The translations under genes and the position numbers were made by a program. The notes below the pieces were generated by a model. It was not told the DNA's origin, ran no database searches, and saw only the letters and a program-made list of their open reading frames with translations. Shown here in pieces: positions 51,986 through 61,242 of a stretch of 64,000 bases of DNA. How positions within the stretch are numbered: position 1 is the first letter of the stretch; every line of letters begins with the position of its first letter. This stretch comes from Aliicoccus persicus (lineage in GTDB: Bacteria; Bacillota; Bacilli; Staphylococcales; Salinicoccaceae). The stretch is taken from positions 103,825 through 167,824 of the forward strand of contig NZ_FOIT01000002.1 in NCBI RefSeq assembly GCF_900110815.1, in the 5' to 3' direction.

Positions 51986-52948
51986 ATGAAGAAATTATTT
52001 ACGACAGTATTATCTATTACAGCAATTGGTGCTTTAGCGGTAAATGCAAATGCTCAAGAAACTGAGACGGAAACGGATTTATTCGAAGATAGGTCAGAAG
52101 ACACAGTGATTGCAAATGATGTTATCAGCTTAGTTGCTGAAACAGAGTATGAAGCTTCAGATGTTACTTTATCTGAGATTTTAGGAGAAACTCAAGACTT
52201 TGAAACATATGTCGCTTTATTAGACTTAGGTGTAGCAATTAGAGACATGAACGCTGAGACACTCATTGAAGAAAATTATACATCAATGGATGCGATTATT
52301 GCAGAGTCGGGTGAGAATGTAGAGATTGAAACATTCTTATTGCAAGAAGATCAGCTGTTCCCGAATGTATATGGTAATTCAGAAACAGATGAATTGATCA
52401 TGTATGAAGGTGGTGTTGCACAGGAGTCATCATTAACAGAGTCAATAGGTGATGTTAATGAAATCTTCTATTACAGATACGAAGATTTAGAAAGCCTGAT
52501 TCTTGAACTTGAAGAGTATGCAACAATCTATGAAAATGATGAGCACTACATTGTTACAGTTGAAAGTGATGAAGATGAAGTAGAAGAGATTATTAACCAA
52601 AAAGATAGCTTTGCATTTGAGGGCATAGATGAAGAAACAAAAACATTTGGACTAATATCGTTAGTTAATAAAGAAAGCGGTCTACTAACACACACTGGTA
52701 TGTTTGCAGATGCATTTAACGCAGATGAATCAGGTAGAATTACTGTTGAAGTTGGGGTTATCTTTGAAGCGTTTGATGAGTATGAAACTGTAGAAGAATT
52801 CAGAGAAGTTAATGAGATTTCATATGACGAAGCTGAACCAACAGAAGATATTGAGACAGATGGTGTAGAAACTGATGACCTTGAAGAAGACGTTGAAACA
52901 GAAGAAGATGCTGAAGAGGAAACAGAAGTTGAAGACTCTGAAGAATAA
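51986..52948 (+). CDS. Acidic exported protein with signal peptide
   Basis: A 320-aa exported protein. The signal MKKLFTTVLSITAIGALAVN ends at about ANA-QE (residue 23). The mature part is strongly acidic and ends in a Glu/Asp/Thr tail (TEDIETDGVETDDLEEDVET). The middle has alternating beta-like strands (YIVTVESDEDEVEEI, TKTFGLISLVNKESG) reminiscent of LolA/DUF6612-like lipoproteins, without a lipobox. Same architecture as the protein at 40526. GGAGGG precedes the ATG. Function is unknown. Confidence 0.7.
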   Translation: MKKLFTTVLSITAIGALAVNANAQETETETDLFEDRSEDTVIANDVISLVAETEYEASDVTLSEILGETQDFETYVALLDLGVAIRDMNAETLIEENYTSMDAIIAESGENVEIETFLLQEDQLFPNVYGNSETDELIMYEGGVAQESSLTESIGDVNEIFYYRYEDLESLILELEEYATIYENDEHYIVTVESDEDEVEEIINQKDSFAFEGIDEETKTFGLISLVNKESGLLTHTGMFADAFNADESGRITVEVGVIFEAFDEYETVEEFREVNEISYDEAEPTEDIETDGVETDDLEEDVETEEDAEEETEVEDSEE

Positions 52949-52960
52949 TTTATAACGAAT

Positions 52961-52985
52961 AAAGGGCTAGCGATAGCCCTTTTTT
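52961..52985 (+). terminator. Intrinsic terminator
   Basis: AAAGGGCTA pairs with TAGCCCTTT around GCGA, followed by T run. Confidence 0.85.
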
Positions 52986-53008
52986 ATATTGCCGTTATAG
53001 TGTTGTAT

Positions 53009-53956
53009 TTACTTATTAACCTGGTGATCCAACGCGTCATTATTAAAGAATTTAATGACTTGCTGTATTGCCGTTTCAGCCATTGCATGACGCGCTTCTA
53101 CAGTATCATTACCGATATGTGGTGATAGTATGACGTTATCTCTATTACGTAATCGTTGATTGATTTTCTGTTCATATTCATGCACATCGAGTGCTGCACC
53201 TTTGATTACCTTCTGATCTAACGCATCTGCGAGTGCTTCTTCATCTACAATGCCACCACGTGCATTATTAATGAGGTATGCAGACGAATTCATTAATTGC
53301 AATGTATCTTTGTTAATCATATGATGATTGTCATTTGTATAATTCATCTGAAGTATAACGAAATCGGCAATTGGCAATGCTTCTTCTAATGTTTTTCTCT
53401 CATAAACTACATCCTTTTTTTCGAGATCCACATATAAGATGTTCATTTGAAATGCCTCTAATATTTTAGCGATATGTTGGCCGATAGTTCCAAGACCGAT
53501 GATGGCTACAGTTTTCCCACTCATTTGATTGCCGCCTAAATAACCCATCACTTGCCAACCTTCAAACTTATTATCTTGAGTCAGTTGTTCTGCTGCTTTT
53601 AAATCACGTGATAATGCTAGTGTAAGGAGCACTGCATGTTCAGCGGTAGAGGCAGTCGATTCATAAGCGGGTGAGTTCGTAACGACAATATTATGCTCAT
53701 TTGCTGTATCTAAGCTTATATGGTTATATCCCGCACCGACGTTACTTATAATTTTTAGTTTAGGACTAGACTTGATTAACTCTGCATTAATTGGTGTATT
53801 GACACCTGATATAATGGCATCCACATCTTGAATATGATTTAACATATCTTCTTGGCTCGGTGTTGTTAACTCGTCATGCATCATTAAATCATGTTTGTTT
53901 TCATTCAGTAAGTTAATGATATGTTCGGGTAATTTAACAGCACTATAGACTTTCAT
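53009..53956 (-). CDS. D-2-hydroxyacid dehydrogenase
   Basis: A 315-aa NAD(P)-dependent dehydrogenase. The catalytic-domain ends and the central Rossmann domain are visible: VGAGYNHISLDTA, GKTVAIIGLGTIGQHIAK (NAD binding), NNARGGIVDEEALADAL with the catalytic Arg, and VILSPHIGNDTVEAR with the His. Family members reduce glyoxylate, hydroxypyruvate or other 2-oxoacids; substrate not fixed. AGAGGAG precedes the ATG. Monocistronic. Confidence 0.9.
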   Translation of the reverse strand: MKVYSAVKLPEHIINLLNENKHDLMMHDELTTPSQEDMLNHIQDVDAIISGVNTPINAELIKSSPKLKIISNVGAGYNHISLDTANEHNIVVTNSPAYESTASTAEHAVLLTLALSRDLKAAEQLTQDNKFEGWQVMGYLGGNQMSGKTVAIIGLGTIGQHIAKILEAFQMNILYVDLEKKDVVYERKTLEEALPIADFVILQMNYTNDNHHMINKDTLQLMNSSAYLINNARGGIVDEEALADALDQKVIKGAALDVHEYEQKINQRLRNRDNVILSPHIGNDTVEARHAMAETAIQQVIKFFNNDALDHQVNK

Positions 53957-54028
53957 TTTATCGGCTCCTCTTTGTTATATTACATTCAATATTACTATAT
54001 ATTTGCTCAGAGAGTAGTTAGAAGATAA

Positions 54029-54067
54029 AAAACGGCGTTATATCTATATGGGATATAACGCCGTTTT
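54029..54067 (-). terminator. Intrinsic terminator after the CDF gene
   Basis: AAACGGCGTTATATC pairs with GATATAACGCCGTTT around a 7-base loop. Minus-strand reading gives a T run after the stem. Confidence 0.85.
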
Positions 54068-54077
54068 ATTGATAAAT

Positions 54078-54093
54078 TGTTTCACGTGAAACA
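54078..54093. other. parS centromere-like site (ParB/Spo0J binding)
   Basis: TGTTTCACGTGAAACA, a perfect 16-bp palindrome identical to the bacterial parS consensus, extended by one pair on each side. It lies 2 bp after the CDF stop codon and before its terminator. ParB binds such sites and loads SMC; they concentrate around the replication origin. Confidence 0.88.
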
Positions 54094-54095
54094 AT

Positions 54096-55091
54096 TTAAC
54101 GTTTAGGTTGATCCAATTCATTTTGTGTTTCTGGCCATGCTCGATTGCCATCATCTTCAGCAAACTCTAAGTTCACGTCAGTCACATGACTTTGTTTATA
54201 TAGTATTTCTTCGATTTCTTCTCTTATATCAGATGCCTGTTCAATTGTTTTATCTTTGGCGACTTCAACAACAGCTTCGATGTGTAAGGAATCTCCTTCT
54301 TTTAAAATGATTAGATTTTTAATATCTTTTACTTTTGGATTGTTTAAAATAATTTTTGATACTTGCCCTTCCATATATGGGTCGTGTTCTCCAAGAACAC
54401 CAGCGGCATTTTCCATAAATATTTTATAAACAATGTAGAACATCATCAAACCAATTAAAATTGAAGCGATTCCTTCTCCGATATCGATTGAAGTGAAGAA
54501 TCCTAGTAATATTGCAAAAATAGCTAGTAAACCACCAAGTATTGCTACTGTATCTTCTAAAAACACGAGTTTTGTAGCAGGCTTTGCACGATTCATATGA
54601 ATATATGCTGTCGTGATAGGTCTGATACCACCTTCTGGTTGATTTGCTTGTTCAAGTAATTCTGTACCTGCTTTATAAAGAACAAAAAGTTCTAAGAAAA
54701 AGGCAATAGCTAATACGGTAATATTAATAACCAAGTTCGTCACGTCAGTATCACCAGGTAATGGTTCAATAATGTGATTGATACCTTCACGGATTGTTTC
54801 ATACGATAAAATTCCGACGAATACGACAGCAAATAGACAAACGAGATTAACTAGACGTCCGAATCCATACGGAAATCGTTTAGTTGGTGCTTTCTTTGAA
54901 AGGCTGGATCCGATAAATACGAAAAATTGGTTGATTGCATCACCAAGTGAGTGCATCATTTCAGCGAACATCGCTACATTTGCAGTGAGTATGTAAGCAA
55001 AAAATTTAGCGATTGCTATAACTAAGTTGACGATTGCTGCAGTAAAAGAAGCGCGGCTTCCTTGCTTTAATAACGTTAATAAGTTCTTCAT
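54096..55091 (-). CDS. Cation diffusion facilitator transporter
   Basis: A 331-aa metal exporter with six helices and a cytosolic C-terminal domain. AKFFAYILTANVAMFAEMMHSLGDAINQ carries the metal-site pattern in helix 2 (here HSLGD), and VFLEDTVAILGGLLAI its counterpart in helix 5 (ED). Family members swap Zn2+, Mn2+ or Fe2+ for protons; the ion is not fixed here. GGAG precedes the ATG. Its 3' end is followed by parS and a terminator. Confidence 0.88.
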   Translation of the reverse strand: MKNLLTLLKQGSRASFTAAIVNLVIAIAKFFAYILTANVAMFAEMMHSLGDAINQFFVFIGSSLSKKAPTKRFPYGFGRLVNLVCLFAVVFVGILSYETIREGINHIIEPLPGDTDVTNLVINITVLAIAFFLELFVLYKAGTELLEQANQPEGGIRPITTAYIHMNRAKPATKLVFLEDTVAILGGLLAIFAILLGFFTSIDIGEGIASILIGLMMFYIVYKIFMENAAGVLGEHDPYMEGQVSKIILNNPKVKDIKNLIILKEGDSLHIEAVVEVAKDKTIEQASDIREEIEEILYKQSHVTDVNLEFAEDDGNRAWPETQNELDQPKR

Positions 55092-55242
55092 AATGTTTCT
55101 CCATATCTAAAAATTTATTTTAAGTATACTGCTTAACCATAGATACCACTATATGTTAGAAATAATCATATAATTTTTATTTCACTATACCCCATTATAT
55201 GAGTATAATGAGTTTAAAGGTTAATTAAGTGAGGAGTTTACT

Positions 55243-56448
55243 ATGAAGCTCATTTTGAAGTTAGTATTAGGTATATTGATTGGTCTCGGAGTGGGTTATG
55301 GTTATTACGCCTTTGAAGCGGGTACGACACTATCGTCAGTATTTGAATTTGGAACAAGATTGTTACTGACGTTAGAATCATTTTTAGGTCAATTTATTTT
55401 CTTCATGATTCCATTGATCATCCTGTTCTTTATCGCTTCGGGGATTCAACAAATTGGAGCAGGTTCAGGTAAGGTAGTTGGTGCGACGCTCGGAACAGCA
55501 TACACATCAACAATTGTTGCAGGTACACTTGCATATATCGTCGCAATACTTATCATACCTTCAATAACAGATGGCGGTAGTATTCCAGAAGAAGGTGAAG
55601 GGTTAGAACCATTCTTCGTTTTAGAGGTACCACCTGTTATGGATATTATGACGGCGCTCGTAATGGCGTTTGCATTCGGTATTGTTCTAACATTCTTTAA
55701 ATCAGATGTGATGTCAAAATGGTTTGATGAAGGTAAGAAGGTTGTAGAGATTCTTATCGAGAAAGTCGTTATTACAATCCTTCCATTCTTCATCGCGGGT
55801 GTATTCGCTGGATTAGGTGCTGAAGGTACAGTGATTGAAACAATTGCAGTATTTGGTCTCGTATTGTTACTTTCTATCGCAATGCATTGGGTTTGGTTAA
55901 TAGTACTTTATACAATTGCTGGTGCGTTGATGGGTGTCAATCCATTTACGCTAATTGGTAAGATTCTACCAGCATACTTTACTGCGATTGGTACAATGAG
56001 TAGTGCAGCGACTATTCCAGTAACATTGAAACAAGTTAAAACGTTTGGTGTGCGTAAAAACATCGCAGAATTCGTTATACCGCTTTGTGCAACGATTCAT
56101 TTATCAGGCAGTGTTATTACAATTACAACAGCATCTATCACTGTTATGTCGATTCTCCCTGGGTATGATACGCCAGGAATGTTAATTATGGTTGGTACGA
56201 TTTTACTTCTCGGCGTTGTAATGGTAGCGGCACCTGGTGTACCTGGTGGTGCAATCATGGCAGCGAGTGGTGTACTTGCGCTTAACTTAGGCCTCTCAAA
56301 TGAAGCACTTGCATTTATGATTGCTATTTACATGGCTCAGGATAGTTTTGGTACAGCAACAAACATTTCAGGTGACGGTGCAATTACCGTGTTCATCGAT
56401 TGGTTTGATAAGAAGTTTAATAAGAATTCTACGACAGAGTTAGAATAG
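55243..56448 (+). CDS. Dicarboxylate/amino acid:cation symporter (DAACS)
   Basis: A 401-aa carrier of the glutamate/aspartate/C4-dicarboxylate symporter family. It has GTMSSAATIPVTLK (the Ser-rich hairpin), CATIHLSGSVITITTASIT and the C-terminal AQDSFGTATNISGDGAITVFID that binds substrate and Na+. The typical Asn-Met-Asp motif positions are altered (ATIHLSGS), which may change selectivity. GAGGAG precedes the ATG. Monocistronic with terminator. Confidence 0.87.
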   Translation: MKLILKLVLGILIGLGVGYGYYAFEAGTTLSSVFEFGTRLLLTLESFLGQFIFFMIPLIILFFIASGIQQIGAGSGKVVGATLGTAYTSTIVAGTLAYIVAILIIPSITDGGSIPEEGEGLEPFFVLEVPPVMDIMTALVMAFAFGIVLTFFKSDVMSKWFDEGKKVVEILIEKVVITILPFFIAGVFAGLGAEGTVIETIAVFGLVLLLSIAMHWVWLIVLYTIAGALMGVNPFTLIGKILPAYFTAIGTMSSAATIPVTLKQVKTFGVRKNIAEFVIPLCATIHLSGSVITITTASITVMSILPGYDTPGMLIMVGTILLLGVVMVAAPGVPGGAIMAASGVLALNLGLSNEALAFMIAIYMAQDSFGTATNISGDGAITVFIDWFDKKFNKNSTTELE

Positions 56449-56460
56449 TCTTTAAACAAG

Positions 56461-56505
56461 TAATAGCGTTATATCCGGTAAATACACCGACTATAACGCT
56501 ATTTT
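56461..56505. terminator. Bidirectional intrinsic terminator
   Basis: AATAGCGTTATA pairs with TATAACGCTATT around an 18-base loop containing CGGT/ACCG pairing, T-rich on both sides, between convergent genes. Confidence 0.78.
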
Positions 56506-57125
56506 TAATTAAAGAATGGGTTTGTTAGCTTCTCATCACCGATTGTTGTTGGCTCTCCATGACCTGGGTATACAACCGTATCATCAGGTAGTTTAAACAG
56601 TTTCTCAGTTATTGAAGTCATTAAATCTTGGTGATTTGAGCCAGGTAAGTCTGTTCTACCAATACCACCATTGAATAATACATCACCTGATACGATGTAT
56701 CCATCAAATACATACGATAAACTACCTGGTGAATGTCCAGGTGTTTCTAGAACACTAAATGCGATACCATCGATCTTGTGTTCTCCTTCGTCCAATATGA
56801 TTGGTTCTATATCATAGACGAGACGACCAATTTCTTCTGATGCACGTACGGATAAGTTCTTCGTTGGTTCTTTTAGCCAATCTTCTTCTTTTCTACCCAT
56901 GTACACATTTACACTATATTTCGTAACGACTTCATCCAAAGCTAAAATGTGATCCCAGTGCGCATGGGTTAAAAATACTGCGATGACTTTTACATTTAGA
57001 TTTTCTATTTCTTCAAAAATTATTTCTGGCTCGCCTGAAGGATCTATAATGACTGCCTTTTCCTTATCATATAAAAAGTAACAATTAGTTCCCAAATGAT
57101 TTAAAGGATAATATTTTATGTTCAT
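56505..57125 (-). CDS. Metallo-beta-lactamase-fold hydrolase (glyoxalase II-like)
   Basis: A 206-aa binuclear-metal hydrolase. Ligands lie in THAHWDH (about 53-59), ETPGHSPGS, SGDVLFNGGIGRTDL and YPGHGEPTTIG, the glyoxalase II-like set. Family members hydrolyse thioesters or act as persulfide dioxygenases; substrate not assigned. AAGGAG precedes the ATG. Monocistronic. Confidence 0.9.
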   Translation of the reverse strand: MNIKYYPLNHLGTNCYFLYDKEKAVIIDPSGEPEIIFEEIENLNVKVIAVFLTHAHWDHILALDEVVTKYSVNVYMGRKEEDWLKEPTKNLSVRASEEIGRLVYDIEPIILDEGEHKIDGIAFSVLETPGHSPGSLSYVFDGYIVSGDVLFNGGIGRTDLPGSNHQDLMTSITEKLFKLPDDTVVYPGHGEPTTIGDEKLTNPFFN

Positions 57126-57221
57126 TTTTTCATCTCCTTAATTTTTATTACCTTTCATTTTACATGTTATTGTTTTAGAGTTCATCTCTTAAATTTCAAT
57201 GAAAATCTATTATTTAACAAA

Positions 57222-57262
57222 CGATATAACGTTATAACATTTGACGATATAACGTTATATCG
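57222..57262. promoter_or_regulatory. Pair of 18-bp palindromes upstream of an SDR gene
   Basis: CGATATAACGTTATAACA (57222-57239) and CGATATAACGTTATATCG (57245-57262), the second a perfect palindrome. Spacing is 23 bp, about two helix turns. They lie between divergent genes (MBL at 57125, SDR at 57386), so a dimeric repressor could control either or both. No regulator gene is adjacent. Confidence 0.5.
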
Positions 57263-57385
57263 CGATGCTTATTTGCTACTCAAAGCATTATGAAATTAAA
57301 ATAAAAACTTTTATGAAATTTGATTAGAGGACCGGCTTAAGTGGTAATGTATTTATAGAGAAAATACATCGAGGAGGATACCGAA

Positions 57386-58111
57386 ATGAGGTATGTTGTC
57401 ATCACTGGTGCAAACAGAGGTTTAGGTGAAGCATTGGTCAATCAATTTAAAGACGACCATGTGATCGCTATCACTAGAACAACGACTGAGAACAAAAATA
57501 TAGATAAGCAATATACATGTGATCTTTCTAATGAAGGATCTGTTCAACATGTCGTGGATGAGTTAAAAAGAGATTATAAATTAGATGACAGTGATGAGAT
57601 TTTATTAATAAATAATGCGGGTACAGTAAAGCCAGTTAGTAGATCGGAAAATACGTGTATTGAAGGATATATGACGAGTTATAAAACTAACACACTTGCT
57701 CCGATAATTCTTTCCACTGGGTTTGTGGATTGGCTGAGAAACTCAAAATGTAAGAAAAAAATTGTAAATATTTCGAGTGGGGCGGCTATTAATGCGGTAT
57801 CTGGTTGGAGTGCTTATTGCAGTTCAAAAGCTGCGTTGAACATGTTCACAGATGTTATGAGACTTGAACAAGAAAATGAACAGTATGGTGTGAAAGTTGT
57901 TACATTTAGACCAGGTGTCATTGATACTGATATGCAATTAGAGATCAGAAGTTCTAAAAAGGAAGATTTTGAAGATCTAGAACGATTCAAAGCGATGAAG
58001 GATAATGAACAGCTTCTCTCTGCAGATCAAGTTGCAGGTGCTCTTACTAACCTGATTGACAGTGAAGATTTTGGGCAAGTCGCGCATACGACAGTTCAGG
58101 ACTATCTATAA
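57386..58111 (+). CDS. SDR-family reductase, benzil-reductase-like
   Basis: A 241-aa NADPH-dependent SDR. It has ITGANRGLGEAL at the N-terminus, LLINNAGTVKP, catalytic Ser in NISSGAA and YCSSK as the YxxxK pair, and VVTFRPGVIDTDMQ. The pattern fits the (S)-benzoin-forming benzil reductase / YueD group, related to sepiapterin reductase. Physiological substrate unknown. GAGGAGG precedes the ATG. The paired palindromes lie 120 bp upstream. Confidence 0.87.
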   Translation: MRYVVITGANRGLGEALVNQFKDDHVIAITRTTTENKNIDKQYTCDLSNEGSVQHVVDELKRDYKLDDSDEILLINNAGTVKPVSRSENTCIEGYMTSYKTNTLAPIILSTGFVDWLRNSKCKKKIVNISSGAAINAVSGWSAYCSSKAALNMFTDVMRLEQENEQYGVKVVTFRPGVIDTDMQLEIRSSKKEDFEDLERFKAMKDNEQLLSADQVAGALTNLIDSEDFGQVAHTTVQDYL

Positions 58112-58119
58112 ATATACCT

Positions 58120-58159
58120 AAAAGACTCTGTATCTATAAATTTGATACGGAGTCTTTTT
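58120..58159. terminator. Bidirectional intrinsic terminator
   Basis: AAAGACTCTGTATC pairs with GATACGGAGTCTTT around an 8-9 base loop with T run. The SRPBCC stop codon lies inside the stem. Confidence 0.85.
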
Positions 58160-58589
58160 TTATTTCTTCTATAAAATTATTAATGCTACGGTCTAAAGCC
58201 ATTTTTAGAATAGGATGCATAATTTTTAAGATTAATTGCGTTGATTTTTGAGTATTATCTATCTTACTGTTAATCTTAACTTGACTGCCTTCATGGTGAT
58301 CGACAAGGTTTAGATCAGTTCGGATGTTACCATGACGAGTAAATGTAATGATAGAGAAATACTGCGGTACATTATAATCGTTTATCTCAGATTTAAAGCG
58401 AAAGATTTTACGTCTCAATTGGAATAATACTTTAAATTTCGTGCCTTTCGTCCGTCTATCTTCTGTTAAATATTTAATGTGGTCTAGCATATTAAAATGA
58501 TTGATAATAAAAGTGTCATCTTCAAGAACTTTTACGATCTGTTGTCTATCAATCGGAATGATTTGATTAAACTCATATATATGATGCAT
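58134..58589 (-). CDS. SRPBCC-fold protein
   Basis: A 151-aa protein with the START/SRPBCC pattern: an opening strand HHIYEFNQIIPIDRQQIVKVLED, a turn-rich beta sheet (TKFKVLFQLRRKIFRFKSEI) and a long C-terminal helix (ILKMALDRSINNFIEEIKKD). Such folds bind lipids or hydrophobic compounds; the ligand is not known. ATG 58589 has AAGGAGA upstream; the longer frame adds an N-terminus without a ribosome site. Divergent from queT. Confidence 0.75.
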   Translation of the reverse strand: MHHIYEFNQIIPIDRQQIVKVLEDDTFIINHFNMLDHIKYLTEDRRTKGTKFKVLFQLRRKIFRFKSEINDYNVPQYFSIITFTRHGNIRTDLNLVDHHEGSQVKINSKIDNTQKSTQLILKIMHPILKMALDRSINNFIEEIKKDSVSNL

Positions 58590-58665
58590 AGTATCTCCTT
58601 GTAAAATTGCTCCGTTTCTCATATGATAATATAGTTAAAAAATTAAATGAAGAGGTTTACATAGA

Positions 58666-59115
58666 ATGAATTCAAAGTATGTTGTCTATAATGCAGTTAT
58701 TGCAGCGATTTATGTTGCAATGACTGTCATTAATCCAATCGGTACTATGGCAATACAAATACGTGTCAGTGAAATGATATCCGTCCTACCGTTTTTCAAT
58801 CGAAAATTCATACCTGGCGTTTTAATTGGGGTTGGTATTGCGAATATGTTTTCCGGGCTCGGTATTTTAGACGTAATTGTTGGAGTGGGTATTGGCGCAG
58901 TTGCATATACGATCAGTTATTTTGTAAAGAATGTTTGGATCAACGTTATAATATTTAGTTTGCTCTGTGGTGTGTTTGTCGGATGGATGTTACTCGCTGT
59001 TGCTGGACTTCCATTTTGGATTAGTTTCTTCTCAATCACTATATCCACACTCATCACGACTTCAATAGGTGCATTGATTTTTAAATCGATAGGGAAAAGA
59101 ATCACAGCAATATAG
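58666..59115 (+). CDS. queT: QueT-type ECF substrate-specificity protein
   Basis: A 149-aa membrane S-component with five or six helices, thought to bind queuosine precursors (preQ0/preQ1/queuine) and to work with the shared ECF energising module. Signs are NAVIAAIYVAMTVI, QIRVSEMISVLPFFN (the family's QxRxSE motif) and IPGVLIGVGIANMFSGLG. No preQ1 riboswitch is visible in the 43 bp upstream of the start, where one often sits. Terminator follows. Confidence 0.88.
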   Translation: MNSKYVVYNAVIAAIYVAMTVINPIGTMAIQIRVSEMISVLPFFNRKFIPGVLIGVGIANMFSGLGILDVIVGVGIGAVAYTISYFVKNVWINVIIFSLLCGVFVGWMLLAVAGLPFWISFFSITISTLITTSIGALIFKSIGKRITAI

Positions 59116-59118
59116 AAG

Positions 59119-59154
59119 AAATCCGAAAACACGTTGCCGTTTTCGGATTTCTTT
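59119..59154. terminator. Bidirectional intrinsic terminator
   Basis: AAATCCGAAAAC pairs with GTTTTCGGATTT around an 8-base loop, T run after, between queT and the TRAP operon. Confidence 0.87.
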
Positions 59155-59157
59155 ATG

Positions 59158-61230
59158 TTAAACATTTTCTAATTTAATTGTCTGATTTCCTTCTTCTCGA
59201 TGACCATCACCATGTTTTTTATATGATATATAGTTCAAGCTGAGAAGTACAATGGCAGTACCAACACCTGCAATATCACTCCATGTTTCTGGAATGATTA
59301 AGAGCACTGCTGAAGCAATAAGCAAAATCCTTATAAACCAGTTGATACGTTTCTTAAACCAGCCTTCAAGTGCGGCTGCTAGAGCGACGAGTCCAATAAG
59401 TGTGGAAGCAACAACCATGATAACGTCAATGGCACTTGCGAGTGGGTATTCTCTCGCATTCGTTGCGAGTCCTTCGACATCAATGAGGAGCATTGCCGGC
59501 TCGTAAACAAATATAAACGGGATTAAGAACCCTGCAATGGACAGTTTGAGGGCTTGGAATCCGGTTCGCATTGGATCCCCGCCAGATACACCTGCACCAG
59601 CAAATGCAGCGAGTGCAACTGGTGGTGTAACGTTCGCGAAAATACCAAAGTAGAATACAAACATATGTGCAACAAGTATTGGAATGCCAAACTCAGCTAG
59701 AGCAGGAGCAGCCATTGTTGCTGTGATGATATATGCTGGGATTGATGGTAATCCCATTCCAAGAATCATCGATGCAATCATCGTGAAGAATAGCGTTAAG
59801 AATAAGCTACCTGCACCAATGCTAGCGATAGCAGAAGTCATGATTGATGCGAAACCTGTAAGAGAAACAACACCAATGATGATACCAACGACCGCACATG
59901 CAATCATTACTGATAAAGCTTGCTGAGCACCACTTGCAAGTGCAAGAACAACGTCTTTAACAGACATTCTCGTTGATTTTCTAAGCATTGCGACAACTAC
60001 TGTAAGCGCAAGCGTGTAAAGTGCCGCTCGAGCAATCGGGAAGTTTAAGAATAACATGACAACTAACCCGACGAGCGGAATTAGCAAGTGTCCACGTTCT
60101 AACATAACTTCTTTAATTACAGGTAAGTTATCTTTAGAGATACCTTTTAAGTTTTTCTTACCTGCACGGTAGTGAACTTGCATGATTACTGCGAGATAGT
60201 ATAAAAGTGCTGGGAACATCGCACCAAGTGCGATGACACCGTAGTTAATTCCGGTCGTCTCCGCCATGATGAATGCACTCGCACCCATGATTGGTGGTAA
60301 GATCTGTCCACCGACGGAGGCGCTGGCTTCAACAGCACCGGCGAAGTTTTTATCGTAGCCCACTTTTTTCATTAAAGGAATCGTAAATGCACCGGTACTT
60401 ACTACATTTGCAACCGCTGCACCATTGATACTCCCCATGAAACCACTTGAAACAACCGCAACTTTTGCCGGACCACCTTTATAGCCCCCGGCAATAGCAA
60501 GTGCCAAGTCATTAAAGAACTGTCCCATTCCAGATTTCTGTAAAAACGCTCCAAATAGTATGAATAGGAAGATAAAGTTTAGTGACGCACCGATGGCCGT
60601 TGAGTATAGACCTTCAGTACTTAAGTAAAGTTGTCTGAATATATCCCCGATATCATATTGACGTGTCATCATCATATTCGGTAAAAAATCCATATGGCTA
60701 AAGAACGGATATGATAAGAAAATCAATGCGAGTATCGGTAGAATTAAACCGGTAACTCGACGGGCAGCTTCTAGTACAAGAATAACTGCGACAATACCCA
60801 TGATAATATCCATAGTATTTGGTGAAATACGAGCGGTCATAATCTCAGTGTATTCAACATAGATGTAAAGTGCAGTTGCAATACCACCGAGAGAGAGTAT
60901 CCAGTCATAAATCGGTACTTTACCTCTGTCTTGTGATTTATACATCGGATAAAGTAAGAAAATTAATACCAAACCGATTGCAACGTGAATAGAACGTGAT
61001 TGCAATGTTGGCATCGGATTAAATACTAAATATATATGGAATAGAGAATAGAGTATAGCAACAATCATCATAATGTAATACACAGTCTTAGATCGATGCT
61101 TACGAGTTGTTGAATCTCTATCGAATTTTTCTAATACAGCCTGAGTATCTGGTGCAACTTCGGGCTCTTGATTATTCGATGTTGATAATGATTCATTGTC
61201 TCTGATTTTTTTAGCGTTTTTATTGGCCAT
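59158..61230 (-). CDS. TRAP transporter fused permease (TAXI type)
   Basis: A 690-aa membrane protein combining the small and large TRAP subunits in one chain. About residues 45-170 form the DctQ-like part and 175-600 the DctM-like part with GMGLPSIPAYIITATMAAPAL, FANVTPPVALAAFAGAGVSGGDP and ASVGGQILPPIMGASAFIMAE. It takes up an organic acid with Na+. It is the last gene of the operon TAXI-DUF1850-permease, 12 bp after DUF1850. AGGGAGGG precedes the ATG. Substrate unknown; glutamate or related acids are common. Confidence 0.93.
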   Translation of the reverse strand: MANKNAKKIRDNESLSTSNNQEPEVAPDTQAVLEKFDRDSTTRKHRSKTVYYIMMIVAILYSLFHIYLVFNPMPTLQSRSIHVAIGLVLIFLLYPMYKSQDRGKVPIYDWILSLGGIATALYIYVEYTEIMTARISPNTMDIIMGIVAVILVLEAARRVTGLILPILALIFLSYPFFSHMDFLPNMMMTRQYDIGDIFRQLYLSTEGLYSTAIGASLNFIFLFILFGAFLQKSGMGQFFNDLALAIAGGYKGGPAKVAVVSSGFMGSINGAAVANVVSTGAFTIPLMKKVGYDKNFAGAVEASASVGGQILPPIMGASAFIMAETTGINYGVIALGAMFPALLYYLAVIMQVHYRAGKKNLKGISKDNLPVIKEVMLERGHLLIPLVGLVVMLFLNFPIARAALYTLALTVVVAMLRKSTRMSVKDVVLALASGAQQALSVMIACAVVGIIIGVVSLTGFASIMTSAIASIGAGSLFLTLFFTMIASMILGMGLPSIPAYIITATMAAPALAEFGIPILVAHMFVFYFGIFANVTPPVALAAFAGAGVSGGDPMRTGFQALKLSIAGFLIPFIFVYEPAMLLIDVEGLATNAREYPLASAIDVIMVVASTLIGLVALAAALEGWFKKRINWFIRILLIASAVLLIIPETWSDIAGVGTAIVLLSLNYISYKKHGDGHREEGNQTIKLENV

Positions 61231-61242
61231 TGGTGTCCCTCC

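Noticed and set aside
58623-58665. preQ1 riboswitch before queT
   Set aside because: Only 43 bp are available between the divergent starts and no C-rich loop or pseudoknot partner is visible.
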